Shown piece after piece: positions 1-11,577 of a stretch of DNA of 64,000 bases. The position numbers and the translations under genes are program-made. The DNA comes from Duganella sp. CF402 (lineage in GTDB: Bacteria; Pseudomonadota; Gammaproteobacteria; Burkholderiales; Burkholderiaceae_D), in assembly GCF_900109645.1 (NCBI RefSeq), contig NZ_FOBG01000001.1, positions 434,001 through 498,000 on the forward strand, read 5' to 3'. Position 1 is the stretch's first letter, and the number at the start of each line of letters is the position of its first letter. The notes below the pieces were generated by a model. The model saw nothing but the letters and a program-made list of their open reading frames with translations. It was not told the origin of the DNA and did no database searches.

Positions 1-1
1 C

Positions 2-1762
2 TACCTTCTGCAAGACGCCACCGGCCACTTCGGCCAGACCAATATCGACAACAGCTACCGCGCGCTGGCCGGCCTGCGCGGCAGCTTTGGCAACGGCTGG
101 GACTTTGAAACGGCCCTCAGCGTCGCCGGTAGTCATTCGACGCTGTACCAGACCATCAACATTAACACCAAGGGCTTTGAAAAAGCTTTTGGCCCGTTCA
201 CCAAGGACCCTGTCACCGGCCGCACCTACATCGCCGACAATCCGGCCTACAAGTTCGGCGAGATCAGCGAGTCCAACGCCGCGCTGCTGCGCGAGGCCTA
301 TCCAACCTTCGACATTCAATCCTGGACCAAGCTGATTACGTGGGATGGCAAAGTGGAAGGCACACTGTTCAAGCTGGGCGAGCGCGAAGTGCGCGCCGCC
401 TTTGGCGCCAGCTTGATGCGCGAGAGCTTCTATACGCCTGGTAACGCGGATGCGGCCAACGGCCTGATTACGCAGCAGGGCGGTTCGTGGTTCGACGGCC
501 AGCGTAATATCTCCGCCGTGTTCAGCGAAGTGGTGGTGCCGGTCACCGACACCCTGGAACTGAACGCCGCAGCGCGTCTCGACAAATACCCGAACTTCGC
601 CGCCAACCTGGCGCCGAAACTGGGCGTGCAATGGCGCGCGCGTCCCGAGCTGATGGTACGCGGCACCTACTCGGAAGGCTTCCGCGCACCTAACTTGGCG
701 GAATCGGGCAGCGGCGGCGTGTTCGCGCAGGTGGGCGGCATCCGCGACACCGTGCGCTGCGACGAGACCAACGCGATGGCCAAGCTGTTGATGAAGTCCG
801 TCACGCCGGCCGAAGCGGAACTGGGTAAGAATCTGTTGAATTCCAACTGCTCGACCACGGTCGGCGGCCTGACGCCGCCTAACCCGAACCTGCGCCCGGA
901 GAAGGCGAAGATCTCGACCGCCGGTATCGTGCTGCAACCGGCCAAGGACGTCAGCGTGTCGGTCGACTACTGGTTCGTCTATCGTCGCAACGAGATCGTG
1001 CGCCAGGACTTCAACGAGCTGTTCACCCAACTGGTCGACAAATACGGCCCAACCCTGGCCGGCACCAGCGCGGCGATCCGCAATCCGATCAACGATGCGG
1101 ACCGCGGCAACATGGCGGCGGTGGCGGCGATGTGCAAGAACCCGGCCAATGCGGCTGCGTGTTCCGGCACGCTGCCGACCTACTCGGTCGGTAATATCGG
1201 CGGCTTGATTAACTCGTACTCGAACCGTGGCCGCACCCTGATCGACGGCGTCGATATCGATGCGCGCACCCGCTTTTCGCTGGGGAATATGGGCAAGCTG
1301 AACACCGGCGTATCGGCCACCATCCGCCGCCGCGAAACCTACAACAGCGAAGACGGCACCGGCTTCTCCGGTAACTACGTGGGTTACTACGATTCGCCAC
1401 GCATCCGCGCCACCTTCAATGCCGACTGGTCGTATGAAAAATTCGTCACCAGCGTGTTCGTGAACTACACCGGCAAGACCAAGTGGGCCGTCGCTCCGTG
1501 GGACACCGACAACGCGCCTGGCACCTGCATGGCTGCCGGCGTGGAGATGCCGAAGAACCAGTGCGACGGCGCGCCGTCGTACACCACGGTCAACCTGGGC
1601 CTGAGCTGGAAGCCGATCAAGAACCTTGATTTGGGCCTGAACATCAAGAATGTGCTGAACAAGCAGCCTTACTTCGACCCTAATGGGTGGGAAGGCTACA
1701 ATCACAGCCAGAATCTGTTCGGACGCCAGTTTGCCTTCTCGGCCAGTTACAAATTCTTTTAA
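2..1762 (+). CDS. TonB-dependent outer-membrane receptor (3' part; 5' end outside window)
   Basis: The frame is open from base 2, so the N-terminus (signal peptide, TonB box and plug) lies upstream of the window. What remains is the beta-barrel of a TonB-dependent receptor. It has alternating aromatic and polar strands, a barrel segment 'GTYSEGFRAPNLAESGSG' typical of the family, and a C-terminus ending in aromatic residues (ASYKFF) as expected for outer-membrane barrel insertion. These receptors import large substrates such as siderophores, cobalamin or oligosaccharides using TonB energy. The next gene, 14 bases downstream, is a Gfo/Idh/MocA (GH109-like) sugar enzyme, which suggests a glycan substrate; that is inference from context only. 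Confidence 0.9.
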   Translation, partial: YLLQDATGHFGQTNIDNSYRALAGLRGSFGNGWDFETALSVAGSHSTLYQTININTKGFEKAFGPFTKDPVTGRTYIADNPAYKFGEISESNAALLREAYPTFDIQSWTKLITWDGKVEGTLFKLGEREVRAAFGASLMRESFYTPGNADAANGLITQQGGSWFDGQRNISAVFSEVVVPVTDTLELNAAARLDKYPNFAANLAPKLGVQWRARPELMVRGTYSEGFRAPNLAESGSGGVFAQVGGIRDTVRCDETNAMAKLLMKSVTPAEAELGKNLLNSNCSTTVGGLTPPNPNLRPEKAKISTAGIVLQPAKDVSVSVDYWFVYRRNEIVRQDFNELFTQLVDKYGPTLAGTSAAIRNPINDADRGNMAAVAAMCKNPANAAACSGTLPTYSVGNIGGLINSYSNRGRTLIDGVDIDARTRFSLGNMGKLNTGVSATIRRRETYNSEDGTGFSGNYVGYYDSPRIRATFNADWSYEKFVTSVFVNYTGKTKWAVAPWDTDNAPGTCMAAGVEMPKNQCDGAPSYTTVNLGLSWKPIKNLDLGLNIKNVLNKQPYFDPNGWEGYNHSQNLFGRQFAFSASYKFF

Positions 1763-1776
1763 CAAAGGTAGAACTG

Positions 1777-3138
1777 ATGGACAAGCAATTCAATCGACGT
1801 GACTTCCTGGCCACCGGCGCGGCATTGGCCGGCAGCTTGATGCTGCCGAAGGCCTTCGCCGCGACGCGCCAGCGCGTACGCATCGGCATGATCGGCACCG
1901 GCATGCGCGGCCAGGTGCTGCTGCAGGAACTGCTGCGCCGCGATGATGTCGAAGTGGCGGCGCTGTGCGATATCGAACCTATCATGCTGGGCAAGGCGCT
2001 CAAGCAGGTGGAGAAATTCAACAAGCCGAAGCCGAAGACCTACGGCGAGGAGCGCGACCCGCAAGCCTACAAACGCATGCTGGATGCGGGCGGCCTTGAT
2101 GGTGTGATCATCGCCACACCGTGGGAATGGCACGCCCCGATGGCCATCGCCGCCATGCAGGCCAAGATCCCGGTCGGCTGCGAGGTGGTGGCCGGCGTCA
2201 CGCTGCAAGACCACTGGGATGTGCTGAACACCCAGCTGAAAACCAAGACGCCGTACATGCTGCTGGAGAACGTGTGCTTCCGCCGCGACGTGATGGCGGT
2301 GCTGCAGATGGTGCGCGCCGGCGTGTTCGGTGAGCTGGTGCACCTGCAAGGCGGCTACCAGCACGACCTGCGCGCGGTGAAGTTCAACAACGGCGATCCG
2401 GCCAAGCCATACGGCAGCGGCCTGGAATACGGCGCCAAGGGCTGGTCGGAAGCGCGCTGGCGCACCGAGCACTCGGTGCAGCGCAACGGCGAGCTGTATC
2501 CGAGCCACGGCATCGGCCCGTGCGCGATGTACACCAACATCAATCGCGGCAACCGCTTCACCCGCATCAATGCGTTCGCCACCAAGGCGCGCGGCCTGCA
2601 TGACTACATCATCAAGCAGGGTGGCAAGGATCATCCTAGCGCCAAGACCACCTTCAAGCTGGGCGACGTGGTGACCACCACGCTGGCATGCGAGAACGGC
2701 GAGACCATCATCTTGCAACACGATACCTCGCTGCCGCGTCCTTACTCGCTGGGCTTCCGCGTGCAGGGCACCGACGGGCTGTGGATGGACGTGAACAATT
2801 CCATCCATATCGAAGGCAAGAGCAAGCCGCATCAGTGGGACGACTTCCAGCAGTGGCAGGACAAGTATGAGCATCCGCTGTGGAAGAAGTATGGCAAGCA
2901 GGCGGAAGGCGCGGGCCACGGCGGCATGGACTTCTTCGTGATCCATGCGTTTATCGAAGCGCTGAAGGCGGAGGCGCCGATGCCGATCGATATCTACGAT
3001 GCGGTGACGTGGAGCGCCATCACGCCGCTGTCCGAGCAGTCGATTGCGCAAAACTTCCAGACCCTGGACTTCCCGGACTTCACGGCCGGCCAGTGGAAGA
3101 CGCGCAAGCCGATCTTTGCGTTTGATGATCGCTATTAA
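1777..3138 (+). CDS. Tat-exported Gfo/Idh/MocA family protein, GH109-like
   Basis: The predicted 453-aa protein starts at ATG 1777, 14 bases after the receptor stop and behind an AAAGGTAG ribosome site; a longer reading from 1687 would overlap the receptor. The N-terminus has a twin-arginine signal (NRRDFLATGAALAGSLMLPKAFA). A Rossmann dinucleotide motif (GMIGTGMRGQ) follows, then the Gfo/Idh/MocA substrate domain. The arrangement of Tat signal, tightly bound NAD fold and a 'YTNINRGNRF' segment resembles glycoside hydrolase family 109, which cleaves alpha-N-acetylgalactosaminides by an NAD-dependent redox mechanism. It could instead be an ordinary periplasmic sugar oxidoreductase. The neighbouring TonB receptor supports a carbohydrate role. 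Confidence 0.8.
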   Translation: MDKQFNRRDFLATGAALAGSLMLPKAFAATRQRVRIGMIGTGMRGQVLLQELLRRDDVEVAALCDIEPIMLGKALKQVEKFNKPKPKTYGEERDPQAYKRMLDAGGLDGVIIATPWEWHAPMAIAAMQAKIPVGCEVVAGVTLQDHWDVLNTQLKTKTPYMLLENVCFRRDVMAVLQMVRAGVFGELVHLQGGYQHDLRAVKFNNGDPAKPYGSGLEYGAKGWSEARWRTEHSVQRNGELYPSHGIGPCAMYTNINRGNRFTRINAFATKARGLHDYIIKQGGKDHPSAKTTFKLGDVVTTTLACENGETIILQHDTSLPRPYSLGFRVQGTDGLWMDVNNSIHIEGKSKPHQWDDFQQWQDKYEHPLWKKYGKQAEGAGHGGMDFFVIHAFIEALKAEAPMPIDIYDAVTWSAITPLSEQSIAQNFQTLDFPDFTAGQWKTRKPIFAFDDRY

Positions 3139-3205
3139 TCTGCACTAATAATAGCGGCGGCAAGGCGGTGTACAATCTGGGCGCTTAAATTCCACTCTTG
3201 CGCCC

Positions 3206-4126
3206 ATGCTTTCACGCCGCCTTGTCTTAATCGCCTTGTCCGCAGCCGCCATCGCCGGCTGCAAAACCGCTCCCGTTGTGGAGACGCCTGTCGTAGTGCC
3301 GCCCCCGGTAGCGGCGCCTGAACCACTGCCTCCCAAGAAAATCAAGATCGGCCTGGCCCTCGGCGGCGGCGCCGCGCGCGGCTTTGCGCACATCGGCGTG
3401 ATCAAGGCGCTGGAAGCGCAGGGCATCTACCCGGACGTGGTGGTTGGCACCAGCGCGGGCAGCGTGGTGGGCGCGCTGTACGCGGCCGGCAACACCGGCT
3501 TCCAGCTGCAGAAAATGGCGATGGAGATGGATGAGGCGCAGATTTCCGACTGGGCCTTGCCGCTGTTCCGCAAGAGCACCGGCGTGCTGAAAGGCGAAGC
3601 GCTGCAAGCGTACATTAATAAGCTGGTCAACAACCAGCCGATGGAGAAGCTGAAGATTCCATTCGGCGCGGTGGCGGCGGACCTCAAGGATGGCAAACCT
3701 ATCCTGTTCCAGCGCGGGAACACCGGCATGGCGGTGCGCGCTTCGTCGGCGGTGCCGGGCGTGTTCCAGCCTGTGACGATCAATGGCCATTCCTACGTCG
3801 ACGGCGGCTTGGTGGCGCCGGTGCCGGTGCGCTTCGCGCGCGACATGGGCGCGGACTTTGTCATTGCGGTCAATATCTCCACGCAGGCCGACGTGCAAGC
3901 CACCGTCAGCTCGCTGGACGTCATCATGCAGACCTTCTCCATCATGGGGCAGCGCATCAATGAATATGAGCTGCGCGATGCCGACATCGTCATCACGCCG
4001 CCGCTGGGCAAGATGGCCAGCAATGATTTCAATGGCCGCAACCAGGCCGTGCTGGCGGGCGAGCAGGCCGCCGCGCAGGTGATGGCGCAGATCAAACAGA
4101 AACTCGAAGCTAAACGTCGACAATAA
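3206..4126 (+). CDS. Patatin-like phospholipase, lipoprotein (RssA-like)
   Basis: A 306-aa protein with a lipoprotein signal at the N-terminus (lipobox AIAGC, Cys near residue 19) followed by a proline-rich linker. The patatin core is complete: the oxyanion-hole glycine-rich loop GLALGGGAARG, the nucleophile elbow GTSAG and the catalytic Asp in VDGG. Patatins are serine acyl hydrolases acting on lipids through a Ser-Asp dyad. A mature lipid-anchored protein would act on membrane lipids in the periplasm. The gene following 10 bases downstream is on the same strand, so the two may be co-transcribed. Substrate is unknown. Confidence 0.88.
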   Translation: MLSRRLVLIALSAAAIAGCKTAPVVETPVVVPPPVAAPEPLPPKKIKIGLALGGGAARGFAHIGVIKALEAQGIYPDVVVGTSAGSVVGALYAAGNTGFQLQKMAMEMDEAQISDWALPLFRKSTGVLKGEALQAYINKLVNNQPMEKLKIPFGAVAADLKDGKPILFQRGNTGMAVRASSAVPGVFQPVTINGHSYVDGGLVAPVPVRFARDMGADFVIAVNISTQADVQATVSSLDVIMQTFSIMGQRINEYELRDADIVITPPLGKMASNDFNGRNQAVLAGEQAAAQVMAQIKQKLEAKRRQ

Positions 4127-4136
4127 GGAAGTAGCC

Positions 4137-4547
4137 ATGCAAACCAAACCATACCTGTCGCTCGCCGACGTCAAAAAGATCGCCGCCGCCGCCGAAGCGG
4201 AAGCCGTGGCCAATAACTGGCCGGTGGTCATCGCCATCGTCGATGACGGCGGCCATCTGCTGTGGCTGCAGCGTCAGGACGGCGCCAGCCCGCTGTCCTC
4301 GCACATCGCCCCCGCCAAGGCACGCGTGTCGGCGCTGGGCCGCCGCGAGTCCAAGCTTTATGAAGACATGATCAACAGCGGCCGCACCGCATTCCTGACC
4401 GCGCCGGCCCCGGTGGCCGACGGCATGCTGGAAGGCGGCGTACCGATCATCGTGGACGGCCACACCATCGGCGCCGTGGGCGTATCGGGCGTGAAATCGA
4501 CCGAAGATGCACAAATTGCAAAAGCCGGCATCGCCGCGCTGAACTAA
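4137..4547 (+). CDS. HbpS/GlcG-type (DUF336) protein
   Basis: A 136-aa protein starting at ATG 4137 behind a GGAAG ribosome site. It shows the DUF336 pattern: an N-terminal helix (LADVKKIAAAAEAEAVANNWPVVIAIVDDGGHLLWLQRQDGA), a central AFLTAPAPV segment and a C-terminal GAVGVSGVKSTEDAQIAKAGIAAL. Family members include the haem-binding HbpS and GlcG of glycolate loci; the molecular role in most bacteria is unclear. There is no signal peptide, so it is probably cytoplasmic. It sits 10 bases after the patatin gene and is followed by a terminator. Confidence 0.85.
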   Translation: MQTKPYLSLADVKKIAAAAEAEAVANNWPVVIAIVDDGGHLLWLQRQDGASPLSSHIAPAKARVSALGRRESKLYEDMINSGRTAFLTAPAPVADGMLEGGVPIIVDGHTIGAVGVSGVKSTEDAQIAKAGIAALN

Positions 4548-4568
4548 ATTCACCGCTAGCTGTCTCAG

Positions 4569-4604
4569 AATGCCGTCTGGATCAAATTCAGGCGGCATTT
4601 TTTA
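4569..4604 (+). terminator. Intrinsic terminator after the DUF336 gene
   Basis: AATGCCGTCTG and CAGGCGGCATT form an imperfect 11-bp stem (one G-T pair) around a 9-base loop, followed directly by a T-run. It lies 22 bases after the DUF336 stop codon. Confidence 0.85.
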
Positions 4605-4620
4605 TTGGAGAATCGTCGCA

Positions 4621-4664
4621 GCATGCGAACCGCATGCCTATAATGTGATATCGCCAGCGATATC
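4621..4664 (+). promoter_or_regulatory. Promoter bracketed by two palindromes, HicAB-type operon
   Basis: A consensus -10 box TATAAT is at 4639-4644. Just upstream is a perfect inverted repeat GCATGCG/CGCATGC (4621-4637). Starting two bases downstream of the -10 is a perfect 18-bp palindrome GATATCGCCAGCGATATC (4647-4664), which covers the expected transcription start. The only candidate -35 is weak (TCGCAG, 4616-4621, 17-bp spacer). Such placement is typical of an autoregulatory operator, here probably bound by the HicB-like RHH protein encoded at 4965. The -10 and palindromes are read directly; the regulator assignment is inference. Confidence 0.65.
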
Positions 4665-4675
4665 GCTGCGATGCT

Positions 4676-4981
4676 ATGACTCCCAAGCACCTAGCCAAGA
4701 TCAAGAGGATTTTGCAGGAAATGCAGCGCTCGCCACAAGGGCGGCAGGCGCTTGAGTTCGAGGGGCTGGCCCGTGCGCTGGGGCGCGAGCGCGAAAGTCG
4801 CGGCAAGGAGCCAACTTGGTTGCGAGGGGCGAATCCGAGGTTGGCGCGGCCACTGAGTATTCCTGTGCATAGCGCCAGTGTAAAAGCAGGAACCGCGCGC
4901 TCTGTCATCAGGGCATTGCTCGATGATGTAGCGGAATGGGAACGTTATTTAGACGGAGGCGGAGATGGCGGCAAAAAATGA
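4676..4981 (+). CDS. HicA-like small protein (toxin candidate lacking the usual histidine motif)
   Basis: A 101-aa basic protein overlapping the downstream HicB-like gene by 17 bases. The C-terminal half (RPLSIPVH...KAGTARSVIRALLDDV) resembles the HicA double-stranded-RNA-binding fold, in which a strand with 'xxIPxH' precedes a helix beginning 'kGTlrsIl'. The region that in classical HicA carries Gly-Ser/Thr-His is different: it reads ESRGKEPTW, without the catalytic His. HicA toxins cleave mRNA; whether this variant does cannot be told from sequence. No good ribosome site precedes ATG 4676. The arrangement small basic protein then HicB is the classical hicA-hicB order. Confidence 0.6.
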   Translation: MTPKHLAKIKRILQEMQRSPQGRQALEFEGLARALGRERESRGKEPTWLRGANPRLARPLSIPVHSASVKAGTARSVIRALLDDVAEWERYLDGGGDGGKK

Positions 4982-5372
4982 GGGCAAGATCAAGGCTATT
5001 TTGGCGCGCCCGTACGTGCGCCGACTGCTCCCTGATGAGCAGTTGGGGGGCTACACCGCTTATATACATGAGTTTCCAGGATGCGTGGCAGAGGGAGATA
5101 CTGCAGATGAGGCGATAGCCAATCTTGATAAGGCTGCTGCTGCTTGGCTTGCGGCGTCAATTTCGCTCGGGCAGGCGATTGCGGAGCCTGTTCAGCCGTT
5201 CGATCATAGCGGCCGCATCGCGTTGCGCATCCCGCGCAGCCTGCATGGTGACGTGGCCGAGTTGGCGCAATTGCAAGGCTGTAGTGTCAATCAGTTGCTG
5301 ACGGTGGCGATTTCGGAATACGTTGGCAAGCTGGGCTTGCCGCAGGTCGGGGCACATCTTGCGAGCAAATAA
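4965..5372 (+). CDS. hicB: HicB-family antitoxin with ribbon-helix-helix domain
   Basis: A 135-aa protein. Residues about 25-70 (GGYTAYIHEFPGCVAEGDTADEAIANLDKA) match the HicB degraded RNase-H-like fold that binds the toxin. Residues about 85-125 (RIALRIPRSLHGDVAELA...SVNQLLTVAISEYV) form an Arc/MetJ-type ribbon-helix-helix DNA-binding domain. HicB proteins neutralise HicA and repress their own promoter, which fits the palindromes at 4621-4664. Its start overlaps the upstream small gene, implying translational coupling. Confidence 0.85.
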   Translation: MAAKNEGKIKAILARPYVRRLLPDEQLGGYTAYIHEFPGCVAEGDTADEAIANLDKAAAAWLAASISLGQAIAEPVQPFDHSGRIALRIPRSLHGDVAELAQLQGCSVNQLLTVAISEYVGKLGLPQVGAHLASK

Positions 5373-5387
5373 ACTGCCTTCACCGCC

Positions 5388-5416
5388 TTGTCATATAGGG
5401 CAGATTTGGTTATAAT
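5388..5416 (+). promoter_or_regulatory. Sigma-70 promoter of carAB
   Basis: TTGTCA at 5388-5393, a 17-bp spacer, and a perfect TATAAT at 5411-5416. Transcription would start near 5423, giving a leader of about 140 bases before carA. Confidence 0.85.
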
Positions 5417-5442
5417 TCAAAGGTTTAGCCAAATCATATCTC

Positions 5443-5547
5443 TACCGTAGCGACTACCACTCATCCATCATCAATCTGACCGACTCCCCCGTGGTGCGCA
5501 AGCTCCTGGGTCGCTTGACGGTCGTCTGACGTGGCGCAGCTACGGTA
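5443..5547 (+). promoter_or_regulatory. carA leader with long-range inverted repeat
   Basis: The untranslated leader between the promoter and carA contains a perfect 9-base inverted repeat, TACCGTAGC (5443-5451) and GCTACGGTA (5539-5547), separated by 87 bases. The second arm ends 7 bases before the carA ribosome site (AGGAG, 5555-5559). A GTG-initiated 12-codon frame (5491-5529) lies between the arms. The geometry would let a folded leader affect carA translation or transcription, but no T-run terminator is visible and I do not recognise a named riboswitch. Confidence 0.4.
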
Positions 5548-5565
5548 ACTTAACAGGAGTTGCCC

Positions 5566-6729
5566 TTGCCGCCATTTTTTTCTGGCCCCGCCGTTCCAGC
5601 CATCCTGGCCCTCGCTGACGGAACCATTTTCAAAGGTTTTTCGATCGGCGCCGCCGGCCATACGACCGGTGAAGTGGTCTTCAACACTTCCATGACCGGC
5701 TATCAGGAGATCCTCACCGATCCTTCCTACAGCCGCCAGATCGTCACCCTGACGTATCCCCACATCGGCAACTACGGTATCAATACCGAAGACGTCGAAT
5801 CCACCAAAGTGCACGCTGCCGGTCTAATCATCCGTGACCTGCCGCTGATCGCTTCGAACTTCCGCTCCTCGCAATCGCTGGCGGACTACCTGAAGGCCGA
5901 GAACATCGTCGCCATCGCCGGTATCGACACCCGTAAGCTGACCCGTATCCTGCGCGAGAAGGGTGCTCAATCGGGCGCCATCGTCACCGGCACTCAAGGT
6001 AACGAACCGTCGGTTACCCAGGCGCTGGACCTGGCCCGCTCGTTCCCCGGCCTGTCGGGCATGGACCTGGCCAAGGTGGTCACCGTTAAAGAGAAGTACG
6101 AGTTCACCGAGACCGAATGGGCGCTGGGCGAAGGCTACGGCAAGCTGGCCGACGCCAAATTCCACGTCGTCGCCTACGACTTCGGCGTGAAAAAGAACAT
6201 CCTGCGCATGCTGACTTCGCGCGGTTGCAAAGTGACCGTCGTTCCTGCGCAAACCACCGCTGAAGAAGTGCTGGCCCTGAACCCGGACGGCGTGTTCCTG
6301 TCGAACGGTCCTGGCGACCCGCAGCCTTGCGATTACGCGATCGCCGCCGCCAAGGTGTTCATGGCGAAGAAGATCCCGCTGTTCGGTATCTGCCTCGGCC
6401 ACCAGATCATGGGCCTGGCCTCCGGCGCCACCACCCTGAAAATGAAATTCGGCCACCACGGCGCCAACCACCCGGTGCAGGACCTGGACAGCAAGAAGGT
6501 GATGATCACGTCGCAGAACCACGGTTTCGCGGTCGATCCGAACACGCTGCCGGCCAACTGCCGCGTGACCCACGTGTCGCTGTTCGACGGTTCGCTGCAG
6601 GGCTTCGCCCGCACCGACACGCCGGCCTTCTGCTTCCAGGGCCACCCTGAAGCATCGCCTGGCCCGACTGACGTCGCTTACCTGTTTGACCGCTTCATCG
6701 GCCTGATGGAAGCAACGGAGAAAAAATAA
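5566..6729 (+). CDS. carA: Carbamoyl-phosphate synthase small (glutaminase) subunit
   Basis: The 387-aa product hydrolyses glutamine and passes ammonia to CarB for carbamoyl-phosphate synthesis, feeding arginine and pyrimidine biosynthesis. The N-terminal half is the CarA domain ([14 protein letters not shown]...[21 protein letters not shown]). The C-terminal half is a class I glutamine amidotransferase with the nucleophile in FGICLGHQ and the His-Glu in GHPEASPGP. The start is a TTG at 5566, chosen because AGGAG (5555-5559) is 6 bases upstream; the TTG at 5560 abuts the ribosome site and is unlikely. carB begins directly after the stop codon. Confidence 0.97.
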   Translation: MPPFFSGPAVPAILALADGTIFKGFSIGAAGHTTGEVVFNTSMTGYQEILTDPSYSRQIVTLTYPHIGNYGINTEDVESTKVHAAGLIIRDLPLIASNFRSSQSLADYLKAENIVAIAGIDTRKLTRILREKGAQSGAIVTGTQGNEPSVTQALDLARSFPGLSGMDLAKVVTVKEKYEFTETEWALGEGYGKLADAKFHVVAYDFGVKKNILRMLTSRGCKVTVVPAQTTAEEVLALNPDGVFLSNGPGDPQPCDYAIAAAKVFMAKKIPLFGICLGHQIMGLASGATTLKMKFGHHGANHPVQDLDSKKVMITSQNHGFAVDPNTLPANCRVTHVSLFDGSLQGFARTDTPAFCFQGHPEASPGPTDVAYLFDRFIGLMEATEKK

Positions 6730-9948
<3,219 letters not shown>

Positions 9949-9975
9949 GCCCTAATAGGTTTAGGTAGTACCCGG

Positions 9976-10022
9976 ACCACAGAGCTCGCGCAGGCAGTTA
10001 GGCGCGGCCTCTGTGGTTTTCC
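9976..10022 (+). terminator. Hairpin between carB and greA
   Basis: CCACAGAG (9977-9984) pairs perfectly with CTCTGTGG (10009-10016), followed by TTTT. The loop is 24 bases and can fold internally. It is a plausible terminator or attenuator; the short T-run suggests incomplete termination, which could leave greA partly read from the carAB promoter. Confidence 0.6.
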
Positions 10023-10049
10023 ATTGTAAAAACAGAGTAAATAAATAAC

Positions 10050-10526
10050 ATGACTTCAGTTCCACTGACCAAATTCGGCGCCGAGCTCCTGAAAGAAGAG
10101 CTGCACCAGTTGAAGACCAAAGAACGCCGTATCGTGATCGACGCGATTGCCGAAGCACGCTCGCATGGCGACCTGTCCGAAAACGCCGAGTACGATGCCG
10201 CCAAGGAGCGCCAGGCGTTCGTGGAAGGCCGCATCGCGGAACTGGAAGGTAAGCTGAGCGCCGCGCAGATCATCGATCCGGCTACGCTGGACGCCGAAGG
10301 CCGCGTGGTGTTTGCATCGACTGTAGATCTGGAAGACCTGGAGTCGGGCGCGAAAGTGACCTACCAGATCGTCGGCATCGACGAAGCGGACCTGAAACTG
10401 AGCAAAGTATCGGTGACCTCGCCGATCGCCCGCGCGCTGATCGGCAAGTCGGCCGGCGACGTGGTGGAAGTGCAGGCCCCATCGGGCCCGCGCGAGTACG
10501 AAATCCTGGAAGTGCGTTACGTCTGA
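10050..10526 (+). CDS. greA: Transcription elongation factor GreA
   Basis: A 158-aa protein of the usual GreA length. The N-terminal coiled coil carries the catalytic acidic pair at its tip ([16 protein letters not shown]), which enters the RNA polymerase secondary channel and stimulates cleavage of backtracked transcripts. The C-terminal FKBP-like domain ([42 protein letters not shown]) binds polymerase. It follows carB, a common betaproteobacterial order, and its stop overlaps the next start by one base. Confidence 0.97.
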   Translation: MTSVPLTKFGAELLKEELHQLKTKERRIVIDAIAEARSHGDLSENAEYDAAKERQAFVEGRIAELEGKLSAAQIIDPATLDAEGRVVFASTVDLEDLESGAKVTYQIVGIDEADLKLSKVSVTSPIARALIGKSAGDVVEVQAPSGPREYEILEVRYV

Positions 10527-11005
10527 TGCTGCTCGCCCGTACACGTTTGCTGGTCGCGACCCTGTGGGCCGGCAGTTTGTGGGCGGTGGGCTATCTGGCT
10601 GCGCCGACCCTGTTTGCCACGCTGAGTGACCGCGTGCTGGCCGGCACCATTGCCGCCAGCCTGTTCACCAATCAAGCCTGGCTGTCGATCATCTGTGCGC
10701 TGGTGATGCTGGTGCTGCTGTGGGCGACCCAGACCAGCACCGGCGGCATCTTTGCCGGCCCGGCGGCCAATATGGCGTACAAGGCGCGCCGTACGCTGCT
10801 GATTATCGTGCTGGCGATGCTGGGCTGTACGCTGGTATCGCATTTCGGCCTGCAGCCGATGATGGCGTCGCTGCGTGCCGCAGCGGGGCCGGGCGGTGTG
10901 ATGGAAGGCGCCGCGCGCAATGAATTCGGCATCCTGCATGGCATTTCGAGTGCCATCTACCTGGTGCAAAGCCTGCTGGCCGCCTGGCTGGTAGTGAAGC
11001 AGTAA
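10526..11005 (+). CDS. DUF4149 integral membrane protein
   Basis: A 159-aa protein with about four hydrophobic helices (near residues 7-27, 45-65, 85-105 and 135-155). Pattern and position behind greA match the DUF4149 family of unknown function. The ATG overlaps the greA stop (TGATG), so translation is probably coupled. The C-terminal helix is preceded by the conserved-looking 'RNEFGILHGISSAIYLVQ' segment. Confidence 0.8.
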   Translation: MLLARTRLLVATLWAGSLWAVGYLAAPTLFATLSDRVLAGTIAASLFTNQAWLSIICALVMLVLLWATQTSTGGIFAGPAANMAYKARRTLLIIVLAMLGCTLVSHFGLQPMMASLRAAAGPGGVMEGAARNEFGILHGISSAIYLVQSLLAAWLVVKQ

Positions 11006-11007
11006 TG

Positions 11008-11066
11008 TCGTCATCCCGGCGCAGGCCGGGATCCAGGATTGGATTCCGGCCTGCGCCGGAATGACG
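11008..11066. repeat. REP-like palindrome between convergent genes
   Basis: An imperfect inverted repeat with arms beginning CGTCATCCCGGCGCAGGCC and ending GGCCTGCGCCGGAATGACG, separated by a short centre. It fills the gap between the convergent DUF4149 and yhbY-type genes. It belongs to the widespread class of GTCAT...ATGAC extragenic palindromes and would form a strong hairpin in both transcripts, so it may serve as a bidirectional terminator or mRNA stabiliser. Confidence 0.75.
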
Positions 11067-11068
11067 TC

Positions 11069-11533
11069 TTAACCGAGTACAGTCTTTTTGGTCGACTTCT
11101 GGCGTGCCTTGGCGCGCTTGATGTTGCCGCCCTGGGTTACACGTTCATTCCCCTTCAGCAGGACCTTGGTGACCGACGGACGCTTGGTGCCGCTGGCGCT
11201 GGCCTTGACGATGGTGACTTCACGCATGCCTTTGCCGGAGCTGGCGCGGGCTTTTTCGGTTTCCACTTTCGGACGGTACAGCACCAGCAGCTTGCCGATG
11301 TGCTGCACCGGCGCCGCTTTCAGCTGCTCGCAGATAGTTTCGTACATCGCGATGCGCGCTTCGCGGTCATCGCCGAATACACGCACCTTGATCAGGCCGT
11401 GCGAATCCAGGCCCAGCGAGATCTCTTTGATAACGTTGGCAGTCAGGCCATCGGCGCCGATCAGGACGATAGGTTTCAGGCCGTGGGCTTCGGCGCGCAG
11501 GGCACTGCGCTCAACGGGGGTAAGTTTGATCAT
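11069..11533 (-). CDS. YhbY-family CRM-domain RNA-binding protein
   Basis: A 154-aa protein. The first ~97 residues are a CRM (YhbY) domain: LTPVERSALRAEAHGLKPIVLIGADGLTANVIKEISLGLDSHGLIKVRV with the GxxG-like loop. Family members bind pre-50S ribosomal particles. Beyond the usual YhbY length it carries a ~50-residue lysine/serine-rich tail that would add non-specific RNA affinity. It is divergent from rlmE (44 bases between starts), the classical yhbY/rrmJ arrangement. Confidence 0.93.
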   Translation of the reverse strand: MIKLTPVERSALRAEAHGLKPIVLIGADGLTANVIKEISLGLDSHGLIKVRVFGDDREARIAMYETICEQLKAAPVQHIGKLLVLYRPKVETEKARASSGKGMREVTIVKASASGTKRPSVTKVLLKGNERVTQGGNIKRAKARQKSTKKTVLG

Positions 11534-11577
11534 AAAATTTCTTTTTGTAGGTTCCTTAAAGGCAGTATTCTACGCGA

